Below, one piece after another: positions 16,720 through 25,047 of a stretch of DNA of 64,000 nt. Made by a program: the position numbers and the translations under genes. Source of the stretch: Jejuia sp. UBA6058 (lineage in GTDB: Bacteria > Bacteroidota > Bacteroidia > Flavobacteriales > Flavobacteriaceae); contig DIYI01000003.1 of the NCBI GenBank assembly GCA_002428965.1, forward strand, positions 46,306 to 110,305, read 5' to 3'. The notes under the pieces were generated by a model. The model was not told the origin of the DNA. It searched no databases and saw only the letters and a program-made list of their open reading frames with translations. The first letter of the stretch is position 1. Each line of letters opens with the position of its first letter.

Positions 16720-17889
16720 TTATCCTAAAGCTTGCTCAATATCCGCAATAATATCATCAATATGCTCCAAACCTAAAGAGCAACGTACCATTCCATCGGT
16801 AATTCCTGCTGCAGCTTTTACTTCGGGTTCTACTTTGGCATGAGTTGTACTTGCAGGATGCGTAACTATAGTTCTAGAATCTCCCAAGTTTGCAGATAAG
16901 GAACATAGTTTAATGTTATCAAAAAACGAACGACCACCTTCTAAACCACCTTCTACTTCAAAAGCTACAATATTACCACCAAGTCTCATTTGCTTTTTGG
17001 CAACTTCGTATTTCGGGTGCGACTTTAAAAACGGATATTTTACCCATTTAACTTTAGGATGGGCTTCCAAAAACTCCGCCAATTTTAAAGCATTCTCACA
17101 ATGTCTATACACCCTAATCGCCAATGTTTCTAAAGATTTAGATAACACCCAAGCATTAAACGGACTCATAGCAGGCCCTGTTAATCTCGAAAACAAATAA
17201 ATCTCACGAATTAAATCTGCTCTACCAACCGTAACACCACCTAAAACACGCCCTTGACCATCCATCAATTTAGTAGCAGAATGAATTACCAAATCCGCAC
17301 CGAATTTAATGGGGTTTTGTAGATAAGGTGTTGCAAAACAATTGTCAATCACCAATAACAAATTGTGCTTTTTACAAATAGTGCTCAAAAACTCCAAATC
17401 CAAAACATCAACACCCGGATTGGTAGGTGTTTCGGCATAAATAAATTTGGTATTAGGTTGTATTATACTTTCAACGGTTTCCACCTCATTAATATTGAAA
17501 TACGAACAGGCAATATTCCACTTAGGGAAATACTTGGTAAACAACCCATGAGTCGCCCCAAATACCGAACTACAAGACACCACATGGTCGCCAGCATCCA
17601 ATAATGTTGCAAAGGTTGAAAACACCGCAGCCATACCACTTGCAAAGGCAAAACCTGCTTCCGCGCCTTCCATTTTGCATACTTTATCTACAAACTCGTT
17701 CACGTTTGGGTTGCTATAACGGCTGTATAAATCGCGTTGCTTTTCCTCGGCGAAGGAGGCACGCATTTCCTCGGCATCATCAAATACAAATCCCGATGTT
17801 AAATATAATGGTACCGAATGCTCCGAAAACTGAGTGGTTTCAGATTGTGTTCTTATCGCTTCGGTTTCAAATTGTTTTTTCTTGCTCAC
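16720..17889 (-). CDS. metZ: O-succinylhomoserine sulfhydrylase (Cys/Met PLP family)
   Basis: A 389-residue fold-type I PLP enzyme. The PLP lysine is in VIHSATKLMDGQGRVLGG, SGMAAVF is the phosphate site, and the arginine in SRYSNPN and the Tyr in LYSRYSNP are typical. The sequence most resembles MetZ, which makes homocysteine from O-succinylhomoserine and sulfide, but O-acetylhomoserine cannot be excluded because the neighbouring acyltransferase domain is MetX-like. An interspersed repeat ends 22 nt upstream of its start codon. Confidence 0.88.
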   Translation of the reverse strand: MSKKKQFETEAIRTQSETTQFSEHSVPLYLTSGFVFDDAEEMRASFAEEKQRDLYSRYSNPNVNEFVDKVCKMEGAEAGFAFASGMAAVFSTFATLLDAGDHVVSCSSVFGATHGLFTKYFPKWNIACSYFNINEVETVESIIQPNTKFIYAETPTNPGVDVLDLEFLSTICKKHNLLLVIDNCFATPYLQNPIKFGADLVIHSATKLMDGQGRVLGGVTVGRADLIREIYLFSRLTGPAMSPFNAWVLSKSLETLAIRVYRHCENALKLAEFLEAHPKVKWVKYPFLKSHPKYEVAKKQMRLGGNIVAFEVEGGLEGGRSFFDNIKLCSLSANLGDSRTIVTHPASTTHAKVEPEVKAAAGITDGMVRCSLGLEHIDDIIADIEQALG

Positions 17890-17911
17890 TTTTATTAATT
17901 CTATTTTTTAT

Positions 17912-18028
17912 TTGGGCGTTACCCACAAGGGGTCGGGCTTTCCGTTCCAAGTCCTCGCACCTCCTATCGTCGGGCTGTGGGCTTTCCTCTGCAATCCCTA
18001 ACGCGGGTGTGTTTGCCATGGTTCGTTC
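17912..18028 (+). repeat. GGGCGTTACCC interspersed element, copy 1
   Basis: It starts GGGCGTTACCCACAAGGGG, then TCGGGCTTTCC, a variable centre, GTGGGCTTTCC, and ends GCAATCCCTAACGCGGG. The first about 45 nt are identical to copy 8 at 52283. It lies between the hypothetical lipoprotein gene and metZ. Confidence 0.85.
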
Positions 18029-18094
18029 TTTGATTGAACTTTGTTGTTTATTTATGTGTTTTTTGCTTTACAAGGTTTCCAATTATAGGCATTG

Positions 18095-18787
18095 TCATAA
18101 ACAGGTTTTTAATTCACTTATTTTTGCATTTCCAAAATCTGGTTTTTGTAATTGCAAAAGTTCCATTTTACAATCATCAAGTGATAAAATTTGATAAATA
18201 TTCTGGTCAGTGGTTTGGTCAAGCGTAAATATTAGAAAAAAATTCTCCTCAATTTCCTTGATTAACCAATATCCTTCATCGTTCCAAGTCTTATTTACGA
18301 GTGCTTTTCTCTTATTCTTTTTTTCAAACATATCGTCACGAAAGAAAATTTTATCACTGAATTCTATTTCAATTCCTCCGTTTATCTTATCAAAATCATT
18401 CTTTATCAAAAATTCCTTAATTCTTTTTTTATTGGTATTCAATTTGTGATTCAAGTCCAAAGGTCGAAAAATGTGCATCATATTTTGCCCAAAGTCAATT
18501 TCAATTGAGTCTTTAGGGTAAACTTTAAAGGGAACAGTTAGAGTATCAGTGGTCATTAATAATTTTGACTTTTTGAAATCAATTTTTATTTGAACAATAC
18601 TATCTGAATTTATTGTTCCTATAGTTTGGTTGTCAAAGTCAATTAACACTCCTTCATTTCCTGAAATATATGCTGTATTTGTGTCAATCACATAATTCTG
18701 ATAAGACATCCATATACCCGTAACTTCTTGTGCTTCGCAAGATGTTAATCCAAAAACTATAAATAATATTTGCAGTACTTTTTTCAA
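18095..18787 (-). CDS. Secreted or lipoprotein of unknown function
   Basis: A 230-residue protein with an N-terminal hydrophobic segment and a lipobox-like FGLTSC at residue 17, so it may be a lipoprotein facing the periplasm. The mature part begins EAQEVTGIWMSYQNYVIDTN, which resembles lipocalin-like repeats in small Bacteroidota lipoproteins; no assured family. It sits between the MetX-ThrA fusion (11 nt) and metZ, with a repeat element on its far side, and breaks up an otherwise metabolic gene pair. Confidence 0.7.
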   Translation of the reverse strand: MKKVLQILFIVFGLTSCEAQEVTGIWMSYQNYVIDTNTAYISGNEGVLIDFDNQTIGTINSDSIVQIKIDFKKSKLLMTTDTLTVPFKVYPKDSIEIDFGQNMMHIFRPLDLNHKLNTNKKRIKEFLIKNDFDKINGGIEIEFSDKIFFRDDMFEKKNKRKALVNKTWNDEGYWLIKEIEENFFLIFTLDQTTDQNIYQILSLDDCKMELLQLQKPDFGNAKISELKTCL

Positions 18788-18798
18788 CTTGTTTATAA

Positions 18799-21700
18799 TT
18801 AACTCAAATGCTTACTCAACCGTAAAACATCCCCAAAAACCCCACGTGCCGTCACCTCTGCACCTGCACCTGCACCCTGAATAACAATAGGTTGTTCACC
18901 ATAACTCTCGGTAAATATTTCGAAAATAGCATCACTGCCTTTTACATGACCCAAAGTACTATCCTCTAGGATAGACACCAATTTCACTTCTAAGTTTCCT
19001 TTATTTTGGGACAAATCCCCTGATAAATCGCCTACATAACGCAATACATGTCCTTCCTTTTGCTCGTCCTTTAACTTTTGGTATTGCTCATCCAAAACTT
19101 CTAACTGAGACAAAAAGTCTTCTACAGAAATATCACGATAGGCTTCTGGAATTAAATTCAATACTTCCACATCGTCAAACTCATTTTCCAAATCTAATTC
19201 TCTGGCTAAAATCAATAACTTTCTTGCCACATCATTTCCTGAAAAATCCTCACGAGGATCAGGTTCTGTAAACCCTTTTTCAACAGTTTCTCTAATGATA
19301 GCGCTAAACGGCTTGTCTTCCACAGAGAAATTATTAAATAAATAACTCAACGTCCCTGAAAAGACACCTCTAATTCGCGTAATATTTTCACCAGATTCAT
19401 GCAATAATTTAATCGTATCAATCAACGGTAAACCTGCACCAACCGTGGTTTCATACAGATATTCTTTATTATGGTTTTTTAAATGCGAACGTAATTCGGT
19501 GTAAAAACTATGCGAAATGGTATTGGCTATTTTGTTACTCGACACCAAATCGAAACCAGCTTCAACCAACGGAATATAGTTTTGATAAAACACATCGCTC
19601 GCTGTATTGTCCACCGCAATCAAATTTTCTAAGTGGTGATTTTTAGCATAAGTGATAATATCTTCAATAGAACTCGCAAAAGAACTTGATGCAATGGAGT
19701 TTTTCCACTTATCATTCACTCCGTTTTTATCCAAAATCAATTTCCTGGAATTGGCAATAGCAAATACATTCAAATTAATGCCTTTTCGCTTTTCAATCTC
19801 ATCTTTAGATTTCAAAATCTGATTTATCAAAGCGCCACCAACACCACCATGACCAAAAATGGCAATATTTATCTTTTTAGAAACACCAAAAATCTCACCA
19901 TGCACCACATTCACCGCCTTATGCAACTGCGATTTTTTCACCACCAAACTCACATTCTTCCCTGTAACCGTGTTGTTGAATAACAATGGTGTAATTTGGT
20001 TACGAATCAAAGCATTAAACGGCTTGTGGAACGAACTCAATTCAATACCCACGATAGAAATCACCGCCACATTTTCATCTACCGAAATGGCATTCACATC
20101 CTGAGACTGGAAATCATTTTGGAACTCACGCTCCAAAGCTCTCACCGCTCGAGATGCTTGGTCTGCATCAATAATGAGCCCAATACCTCTTTCCGATGAG
20201 CCTTGGGACACAATACTCACACTAATACCGCTACTTCCCAACGCCCCAAAAATTCTAGCATCAACGCCAATTTTACCTAGCAATCCGCGACCTTCTAAAT
20301 TCAACAAGGCCACATTGTCCATCACAGATAAAGAGGTCACTTCCTTTCCACTTGGATGTGCCGTAATTAAAGTACCTTCATCATTAGCATTAAACGTATT
20401 TAGAATTCTAAGATTGATATTCTTTTCAACTAACGGAATAATCGTTTTGGCATGTAGCACAGAAGTTCCAAAATTTGCCAACTCGTTTGCTTCACTAAAC
20501 GACAATTCCCGTATTTGTTTCGCATCAGGTACCAAATCAGGATTGGCTGTATAAATACCACTAACATGGGTGTAATTTTCCAACTCTTCAGCTTCCAAGA
20601 AATTCGCCAATAACGCCGCCGTATAATTACTACCGTTACGACCTAAAGTAGTCGTTTCATTCTTCAAATTTGAAGCAATAAAACCAGTTACGACATTTAC
20701 AACGTTTTTATGTTTCGAGAAATAATCCTGCGTATTCTCTTTTGATAATTTTGATAAAGGCTGTGCATTACCAAAAGCCTCATCGGTTTTAATCAACTCG
20801 CGTGCATCCGTGGCTTTGGCAGCAATTCCTTGTTCATTTAGCAAATTGGTAATCAACTTCACCGATAACAATTCACCTTGCGCTAAAATATTGTCCTTAG
20901 TCTTTTTGCTATAATCGCGTAACAAACTCACCCCTTCAAACAACTGATCCAACAATGTAAATTCCTCAGAAAAATCAACACTCGTAGACGGCTCAGATTG
21001 ATAAGTCTTAAAAGCTTCCAAATCCTCTTCATACCGTTTACCTTCCAAGGCTTTATTTAAAATAGATTCCAAATCATCAGTCGCAGAACCCCGAGCCGAA
21101 ACCACAGCCGTAATGCGCTCTCCAGCGTCGACTTTGTTTTTTATAATGGAAAGCACCGTTTCCAAACCTTTGCCATTGGCTAAAGATTTACCACCAAACT
21201 TCAACACCTTAATCGGTTTACGTTTGGAATCTGGCACAAAAATACCTTCAACAATTTTTTCCAACTGGTCGTACTCCATCAAAAAAGCATCGTGACCATG
21301 TAACGAATGGATTTCGCTATACGTTACATTCGGGTTCGTCAACGCCAACTGCTTTTGTGTTTCACGATTCTCTTCCGCAGTAAAAAACAAATCAGAATCC
21401 ACACCAATGATGTGAATCTTCGCCTCAATATTTTCTAACACATTAAAGTTTCGATCTCTACCCTTCGTCACATCAATCGTTTTCAACAACTGATTCATCA
21501 ACTTATAGGCCGACAATTGAAAACGCTCCTGCAACTTTTTACCATGATGCAGCAACCAACTCTCCACATTAAAAATCTCTAAATCCTCATTTTTAGAACG
21601 CTGAAAACGCGCCTTAAACGACTCCGGGGTGCGGTAACACAACATCGCATGCATACGCGCATCGTGCACAGGGTTTTTAGAATTCAATAAAAATTGCTCC

Positions 21701-22197
21701 TGAATCTGGCAATTCGCAATCAACCAGTCGGTAGATTTCCAATCCGTTGCAACAACCACCAAATGTTCTGTAAATTTCGGAGCAATAACCGCCATTTCCC
21801 AAGCAATACCTCCACCTAACGAACCGCCAATTACTGCAAAAAGTTGTCCAGTTTCTAGAGCTTCAAGACCTTGCAAAAACAAATGCGCCACATCACGCGC
21901 CACAAAATCCTTGTAATTATCAATCACAAAACCATCGTACCCATTCCCCGGAATATTAAACGCCAAAACCGTGTACAGTTTCGTGTCAATCACCTTATCC
22001 TCACCAATCAAATCCTGCCACCAGCCATCATCTCCAGCCACATTACTATTCCCCGTAAGAGCATGATTCACCAAAACAATCGGCGCTTCACTAATTGGTT
22101 TTCCAAACACCTGATAGCTCAGTTTTATCTCAGCATTCAGCACCCCACTTTCGGTGGTGTAATTTTCAATCGTTATATGTTGCAATACGTTTTCCAA
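18799..22197 (-). CDS. Trifunctional fusion: homoserine O-acetyltransferase (MetX) - aspartokinase - homoserine dehydrogenase
   Basis: A 1132-residue protein. Residues 1-325 are a MetX-like alpha/beta-hydrolase: nucleophile elbow GGSLGGG with S126, acid in GVDSDLFFT (D267 or D269) and H302 in GHDAFL. From about 330 a ThrA-type enzyme follows: aspartokinase start VLKFGGKSLANGKG (the usual KFGGTS has Lys for Thr), VVSARGSATDD, GRNGSNYTAALLANF, ACT region near 640-790, then homoserine dehydrogenase with IAIFGHGGVGGALI and GAGLPLIDTI. One chain would carry aspartate phosphorylation, homoserine formation and its acylation; the aspartate-semialdehyde dehydrogenase step is separate. Confidence 0.93.
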   Translation of the reverse strand: MENVLQHITIENYTTESGVLNAEIKLSYQVFGKPISEAPIVLVNHALTGNSNVAGDDGWWQDLIGEDKVIDTKLYTVLAFNIPGNGYDGFVIDNYKDFVARDVAHLFLQGLEALETGQLFAVIGGSLGGGIAWEMAVIAPKFTEHLVVVATDWKSTDWLIANCQIQEQFLLNSKNPVHDARMHAMLCYRTPESFKARFQRSKNEDLEIFNVESWLLHHGKKLQERFQLSAYKLMNQLLKTIDVTKGRDRNFNVLENIEAKIHIIGVDSDLFFTAEENRETQKQLALTNPNVTYSEIHSLHGHDAFLMEYDQLEKIVEGIFVPDSKRKPIKVLKFGGKSLANGKGLETVLSIIKNKVDAGERITAVVSARGSATDDLESILNKALEGKRYEEDLEAFKTYQSEPSTSVDFSEEFTLLDQLFEGVSLLRDYSKKTKDNILAQGELLSVKLITNLLNEQGIAAKATDARELIKTDEAFGNAQPLSKLSKENTQDYFSKHKNVVNVVTGFIASNLKNETTTLGRNGSNYTAALLANFLEAEELENYTHVSGIYTANPDLVPDAKQIRELSFSEANELANFGTSVLHAKTIIPLVEKNINLRILNTFNANDEGTLITAHPSGKEVTSLSVMDNVALLNLEGRGLLGKIGVDARIFGALGSSGISVSIVSQGSSERGIGLIIDADQASRAVRALEREFQNDFQSQDVNAISVDENVAVISIVGIELSSFHKPFNALIRNQITPLLFNNTVTGKNVSLVVKKSQLHKAVNVVHGEIFGVSKKINIAIFGHGGVGGALINQILKSKDEIEKRKGINLNVFAIANSRKLILDKNGVNDKWKNSIASSSFASSIEDIITYAKNHHLENLIAVDNTASDVFYQNYIPLVEAGFDLVSSNKIANTISHSFYTELRSHLKNHNKEYLYETTVGAGLPLIDTIKLLHESGENITRIRGVFSGTLSYLFNNFSVEDKPFSAIIRETVEKGFTEPDPREDFSGNDVARKLLILARELDLENEFDDVEVLNLIPEAYRDISVEDFLSQLEVLDEQYQKLKDEQKEGHVLRYVGDLSGDLSQNKGNLEVKLVSILEDSTLGHVKGSDAIFEIFTESYGEQPIVIQGAGAGAEVTARGVFGDVLRLSKHLS

Positions 22198-22212
22198 TGT
22201 CTACTTTTAATT

Positions 22213-22408
22213 TGGGCGTTACCCTAAAGGGTCGGGCTTTTCGCTATATCTTTTTTGTCTCAACCTCAGCAGCGTCATTGCGAGTTTACCGAAGCAATCT
22301 CCTCATTCCAAAAGATTACTTCGTCGTGCCTCCTCGTAATGACGGACTTGTTTGCCAGCATAAAAAAGGATGCCGCTGCAATCCCTAACGCGGGTCTATC
22401 CGCCAAGG
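22213..22408 (+). repeat. GGGCGTTACCC interspersed element, copy 2, with nested insertion
   Basis: The ends are GGGCGTTACCC...GGGTCGGGCTTTTCGC and GGATGCCGCTGCAATCCC-TAACGCGGG. The centre is enlarged by a second palindromic repeat at 22273-22344. It fills the gap between metY and the MetX-ThrA gene. Confidence 0.85.
22273..22344. repeat. CGTCATTGCGAG palindromic element nested in copy 2
   Basis: CGTCATTGCGAG near one end and CTCGTAATGACG at the other are inverted, with GAAGCAATCTC and GATTACTTCGTCG as inner arms. This is a common MITE-like palindrome type in many bacteria. It interrupts the variable centre of the outer repeat. Confidence 0.8.
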
Positions 22409-22414
22409 TCGTTT

Positions 22415-23689
22415 TTATATCTTAGCAAACGCCTGTTTCAAATCTGCTTTTAAATCTTCTACATCCTCAATACCAACCGATAATCTAATCAAATCTGCTG
22501 ATACACCTGCCGAAGCTTGTTCTACTTCATCTAACTGTTGGTGTGTGGTACTTGACGGGTGAATAATCAACGATTTTGTATCACCAATATTAGCTAGTAA
22601 AGAGAAAATTTTAGTTTCATCCGCGATAGTTTTTGCCGCATCAAATCCACCTTTATGTCCGAATGTTACAATTCCACTTTGGCCTTTTGGTAAATATTTT
22701 TTCGCTAAGTCATTATACTTACTACTTTCTAAACCTGGATAGTTTACCCAAGCCACCTCATCTTGCGCTTCCAACCATTTTGCTAATTCTAAAGCGTTTT
22801 CACTATGCTGCTTAATTCTAACCGGCAATGTCTCTAATCCTTGGATAATGTTAAAGGCATTCGTCGGACTCATAGCACCACCAAAATCACGCAATCCTTC
22901 TAAAATCAATTTGAAAGTATATGATGCAGCTCCCAAAGTTTCATAATATTTTAAACCGTGATACCCTGCAGATGGCTCCGTGAATTCAGGGAATTTACCA
23001 TTACTCCAATCAAAAGTTCCGGCATCAATAATCGCACCACCGAGAGATGTTCCTTGTCCGCCAATATATTTTGTTAAAGAGTGAATTACAATATTCGCTC
23101 CATGCTTTATCGGATTCAATAACGCAGGCGTCGCCACCGTATTATCCACAATAAATGGCACGCCAGCAGCTTTAGATTTTTCAGCAATAGCTTCTAAATC
23201 CAATACATCCAATTTCGGATTCCCTAAAGATTCCACAAAAAATGCTCTGGTATTATCTTGTACAGCATTTTCAAAATTCTCAGCATCTGACGCGTCAACA
23301 AAAGTAGTTGTAATGCCCAATCTTGGTAATGTTACACTTAATAAATTGTATGTTCCTCCATACAAACTACTAGACGCTACAATATGGTCTCCAGCCTTTA
23401 AAAGCGTCAATAAGCCAGTAGAGATTGCAGCAGTACCCGAAGCAAAAACTACTGCGCCAATACCACCTTCAACAGCAGCTAAACGCTCCTGTAAAATTTG
23501 GTTAGTTGGGTTGTTTAGTCTTGTATAAATAAACCCTAGTTCCTGTAATGAAAATAGGTTTGCTGCATGATCTGAATCGTTAAACACGTAAGAGGTAGTT
23601 TGGTAAATAGGTACCGCTCTAGTACCACCTGTCGCCGTTACGTCATGACCTGCATGTAATGCGTTTGTTGCTAATTTTTGATCGCTCAT
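22415..23689 (-). CDS. metY: O-acetylhomoserine sulfhydrylase (aminocarboxypropyltransferase)
   Basis: A 424-residue PLP enzyme forming homocysteine from O-acetylhomoserine and sulfide. It starts ATNALHAGHDVTATGGTRAVPIYQTTSYVF. It has YTRLNNPTN, FASGTAAIS, and the PLP lysine in NIVIHSLTKYIGGQGTSLGG. The about 30-residue insertion around FDWSNGKFPEFTEPSAGYHG is characteristic of MetY and longer than in MetB or MetZ. It is preceded by a SAM-I riboswitch, so expression should fall when methionine/SAM is plentiful. Confidence 0.95.
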   Translation of the reverse strand: MSDQKLATNALHAGHDVTATGGTRAVPIYQTTSYVFNDSDHAANLFSLQELGFIYTRLNNPTNQILQERLAAVEGGIGAVVFASGTAAISTGLLTLLKAGDHIVASSSLYGGTYNLLSVTLPRLGITTTFVDASDAENFENAVQDNTRAFFVESLGNPKLDVLDLEAIAEKSKAAGVPFIVDNTVATPALLNPIKHGANIVIHSLTKYIGGQGTSLGGAIIDAGTFDWSNGKFPEFTEPSAGYHGLKYYETLGAASYTFKLILEGLRDFGGAMSPTNAFNIIQGLETLPVRIKQHSENALELAKWLEAQDEVAWVNYPGLESSKYNDLAKKYLPKGQSGIVTFGHKGGFDAAKTIADETKIFSLLANIGDTKSLIIHPSSTTHQQLDEVEQASAGVSADLIRLSVGIEDVEDLKADLKQAFAKI

Positions 23690-23789
23690 TTTTCTAATAT
23701 CTTATTTAGTTAATAAATTAATTAAACCAAAAGTCAAATATGCCTCTAAAGACGCGTACTTAATAGAAAAATGTTATGAAGAAGTCGTA

Positions 23790-23808
23790 AAATTACCTAA
23801 GGTAATTT
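23790..23808. promoter_or_regulatory. Palindrome between the SAM-I aptamer and metY
   Basis: AAATTACCT-A-AGGTAATTT is a 9-bp inverted repeat with a single central base, 7 nt after the aptamer. On the minus strand it is followed by only three T residues, so it could be a weak expression-platform hairpin or a protein site; no classic terminator is visible here. Confidence 0.45.
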
Positions 23809-23815
23809 CTTTGGG

Positions 23816-23936
23816 GTTATCTATCCAAACGCTGATAAATGAATCGTTGTTTAAGTAGAATTTAGCACCTTTTCCGATAAGTTCGGGAGGTTGCTAAGGC
23901 TTCAAAGGGTCTATTCCCTCCACCTTTCTTGATAAC
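23816..23936 (-). ncRNA. SAM-I (S-box) riboswitch upstream of metY
   Basis: Read on the minus strand, P1 is GTTATC (23936-23931) paired with GATAAC (23821-23816). After P1 come AAGAAAGGTGGAGGGA, then GACCC...TGAAGCC-TTAGCAACC, and AAGGTGCTAAATTC. These match the conserved S-box core (kink-turn AGGTGGAGGGA, GAARCC..GCAACC and AAGGTGCNAATTC). The element senses S-adenosylmethionine and normally shuts off downstream methionine genes, here metY and possibly the genes behind it. The aptamer is 121 nt. Confidence 0.95.
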
Positions 23937-24049
23937 ATTTCAATAAGTTTTTGAACTTTGTGAGTGCAAATATCTAAATAGAATAGGTTAATTTCCAAAT
24001 TTTCAGTAAATTATTTTTGTTTTTCTTGGGTTTACCTGAAATTAAACAT

Positions 24050-24080
24050 TTGACTTTGTAAAAATTTTCGACTAATTTCG
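24050..24080 (+). promoter_or_regulatory. Promoter of the cassette-like gene
   Basis: TTG (24050-24052), 20 nt, TAATTTCG (24073-24080). The same layout is found at 24991 and 29044. Confidence 0.5.
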
Positions 24081-24084
24081 TTTA

Positions 24085-24180
24085 CTGGCGGATATAAGCC
24101 ACCTTTGCCGAACTTGTTTCAGTATCAAAACGGCGCCATATCCGTGAACACGTTGTACAACATTATGAAAATGAAGTATG
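24085..24180 (+). repeat. Structured leader module, copy 1
   Basis: GGATATaaGCC near 24092 pairs with GGCgcCATATCC near 24133, enclosing a GAACTTGTTTCAG segment. It is followed by CACGTTGTACAACA and the double start ATGAAGTATGCTGAAT. A diverged copy with compensatory stem changes lies at 49690-49790. Confidence 0.6.
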
Positions 24181-24627
24181 CTGAATATTTTTAGAAAAAA
24201 AAGAAAGAAAATAACAGACGATATTCTTGGAATTTTGACATTCTATGAATCCAGTAAACTTGACGAATCATACTGGAATGTTGACCGAAAAATAAATTCC
24301 GTAAATGAATTGGTAGAATTTTACATGTACAATAATTCTGATGGAATTAATAAAAACCAAAAAGAATTGATTTTAGCTATTGAAAAAAAGTACACTGAAA
24401 TAATCGATTCTATAGAAATTTTTATAAACGAGAAAATTAATAAAATCGATTCGAATTCTGAATACATTTCTATCCGCAAAAATTTAGATGTTAATTTCAT
24501 AAATGTTCCCGAAAACCCAACTGAATTGGAAAAGTGGGAACTGAATTTAGTTGAGAAAAAAGGATTTGCTAACTATGAAATTCAAATTGAAAATTGGATT
24601 CCTATTGATTTAGGAATTTCCGCATAA
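24178..24627 (+). CDS. Cassette-like small protein of unknown function
   Basis: A 149-residue protein beginning LNIFRKKRKKITDDILGILTFYES and containing ESYWNV, followed by acidic, Ile/Lys-rich helices and the end IQIENWIPIDLG. The opening resembles small Bacteroidota proteins of the immunity/DUF type that start with a basic tract and D-x-[IV]-[LF]-G-x-L, but I cannot name a family. The coding frame starts at the second of two overlapping ATGs. It is flanked by CGTTGTACAACA upstream and CGCTGTACAACA downstream and has its own promoter, so it looks like an independently acquired cassette. Confidence 0.65.
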   Translation: MLNIFRKKRKKITDDILGILTFYESSKLDESYWNVDRKINSVNELVEFYMYNNSDGINKNQKELILAIEKKYTEIIDSIEIFINEKINKIDSNSEYISIRKNLDVNFINVPENPTELEKWELNLVEKKGFANYEIQIENWIPIDLGISA

Positions 24628-24639
24628 AAACGCTGTACA

Positions 24640-24673
24640 ACAATGAATATAATTCATTGTGGCTTTGTGCCAC
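24640..24673. repeat. Double palindrome downstream of the cassette-like gene
   Basis: ACAATGAAT-ATA-ATTCATTGT (24640-24660) is a perfect stem, overlapping GTGGC-TTTGT-GCCAC (24659-24673). It follows the CGCTGTACAACA motif. It may terminate transcription or be part of the cassette boundary; no T run follows. The rest of the gap up to 24819 shows no gene I can support. Confidence 0.55.
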
Positions 24674-24819
24674 ACCAGAATAAAAGTATTAATCAACGGC
24701 TGATTTCTAAGCGGAATAATCCTGCGGATGATTCCACAACAAAATCATAGTCGAGACCAGTAAACGAACCTCCCAAAAAAAGCAAAACCTAAGTGGTATG
24801 CCAACAAACTAGCAAATAA

Positions 24820-24909
24820 GCCCCGCGCAAGGGATTGCAGCGGCATCCTTTTTTGAGGCACGAGAAAAAGATATAGCGGAAAGCCCGACCCCTTGTGGGT
24901 TGCGCCCAA
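24820..24909 (-). repeat. GGGCGTTACCC interspersed element, copy 3
   Basis: In reverse orientation: CGCGCAAGGGATTGCAGCGG, CATCCTTTTTT, GATATAGCGGAAAGCCCGACC, CCTTGTGGGTTGCGCCC. It lies before the AraC gene. Confidence 0.85.
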
Positions 24910-24990
24910 AATAGTTAAGCTAGTATTGCCTTAAGTTTATCTCGAATTCATCTTATTAAACAACATAGAAATGACTGTGCCTATACTCTT

Positions 24991-25021
24991 TTGACTAAAT
25001 CAAGTTTTTCAATTAACTTCG
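24991..25021 (+). promoter_or_regulatory. Promoter of the AraC-type regulator gene
   Basis: TTG (24991-24993), 20 nt, TAACTTCG (25014-25021), 26 nt before the start codon at 25048. Confidence 0.55.
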
Positions 25022-25047
25022 GCTATCCGTATTTGTAAAACAGGTAA

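Noticed and set aside
17912..18028. Insertion sequence remnant
   Set aside because: There is no transposase fragment, and ends do not show a clear target duplication; it is better described as a non-coding interspersed repeat.
17604..18194. Plus-strand open frame of 196 codons
   Set aside because: It is antisense to metZ, then runs through the interspersed repeat and the 3' part of the lipoprotein gene; the translation shows no fold-like pattern.
21871..22227. Plus-strand open frame of 118 codons
   Set aside because: It is antisense to the MetX domain, whose own frame has strong catalytic motifs.
24085..24180. Canonical integron attC site
   Set aside because: The folded, cassette-end-like layout is similar in spirit, but the RYYYAAC/GTTRRRY cores are not present in order and no integrase is seen; it is kept as an attC-like idea only.
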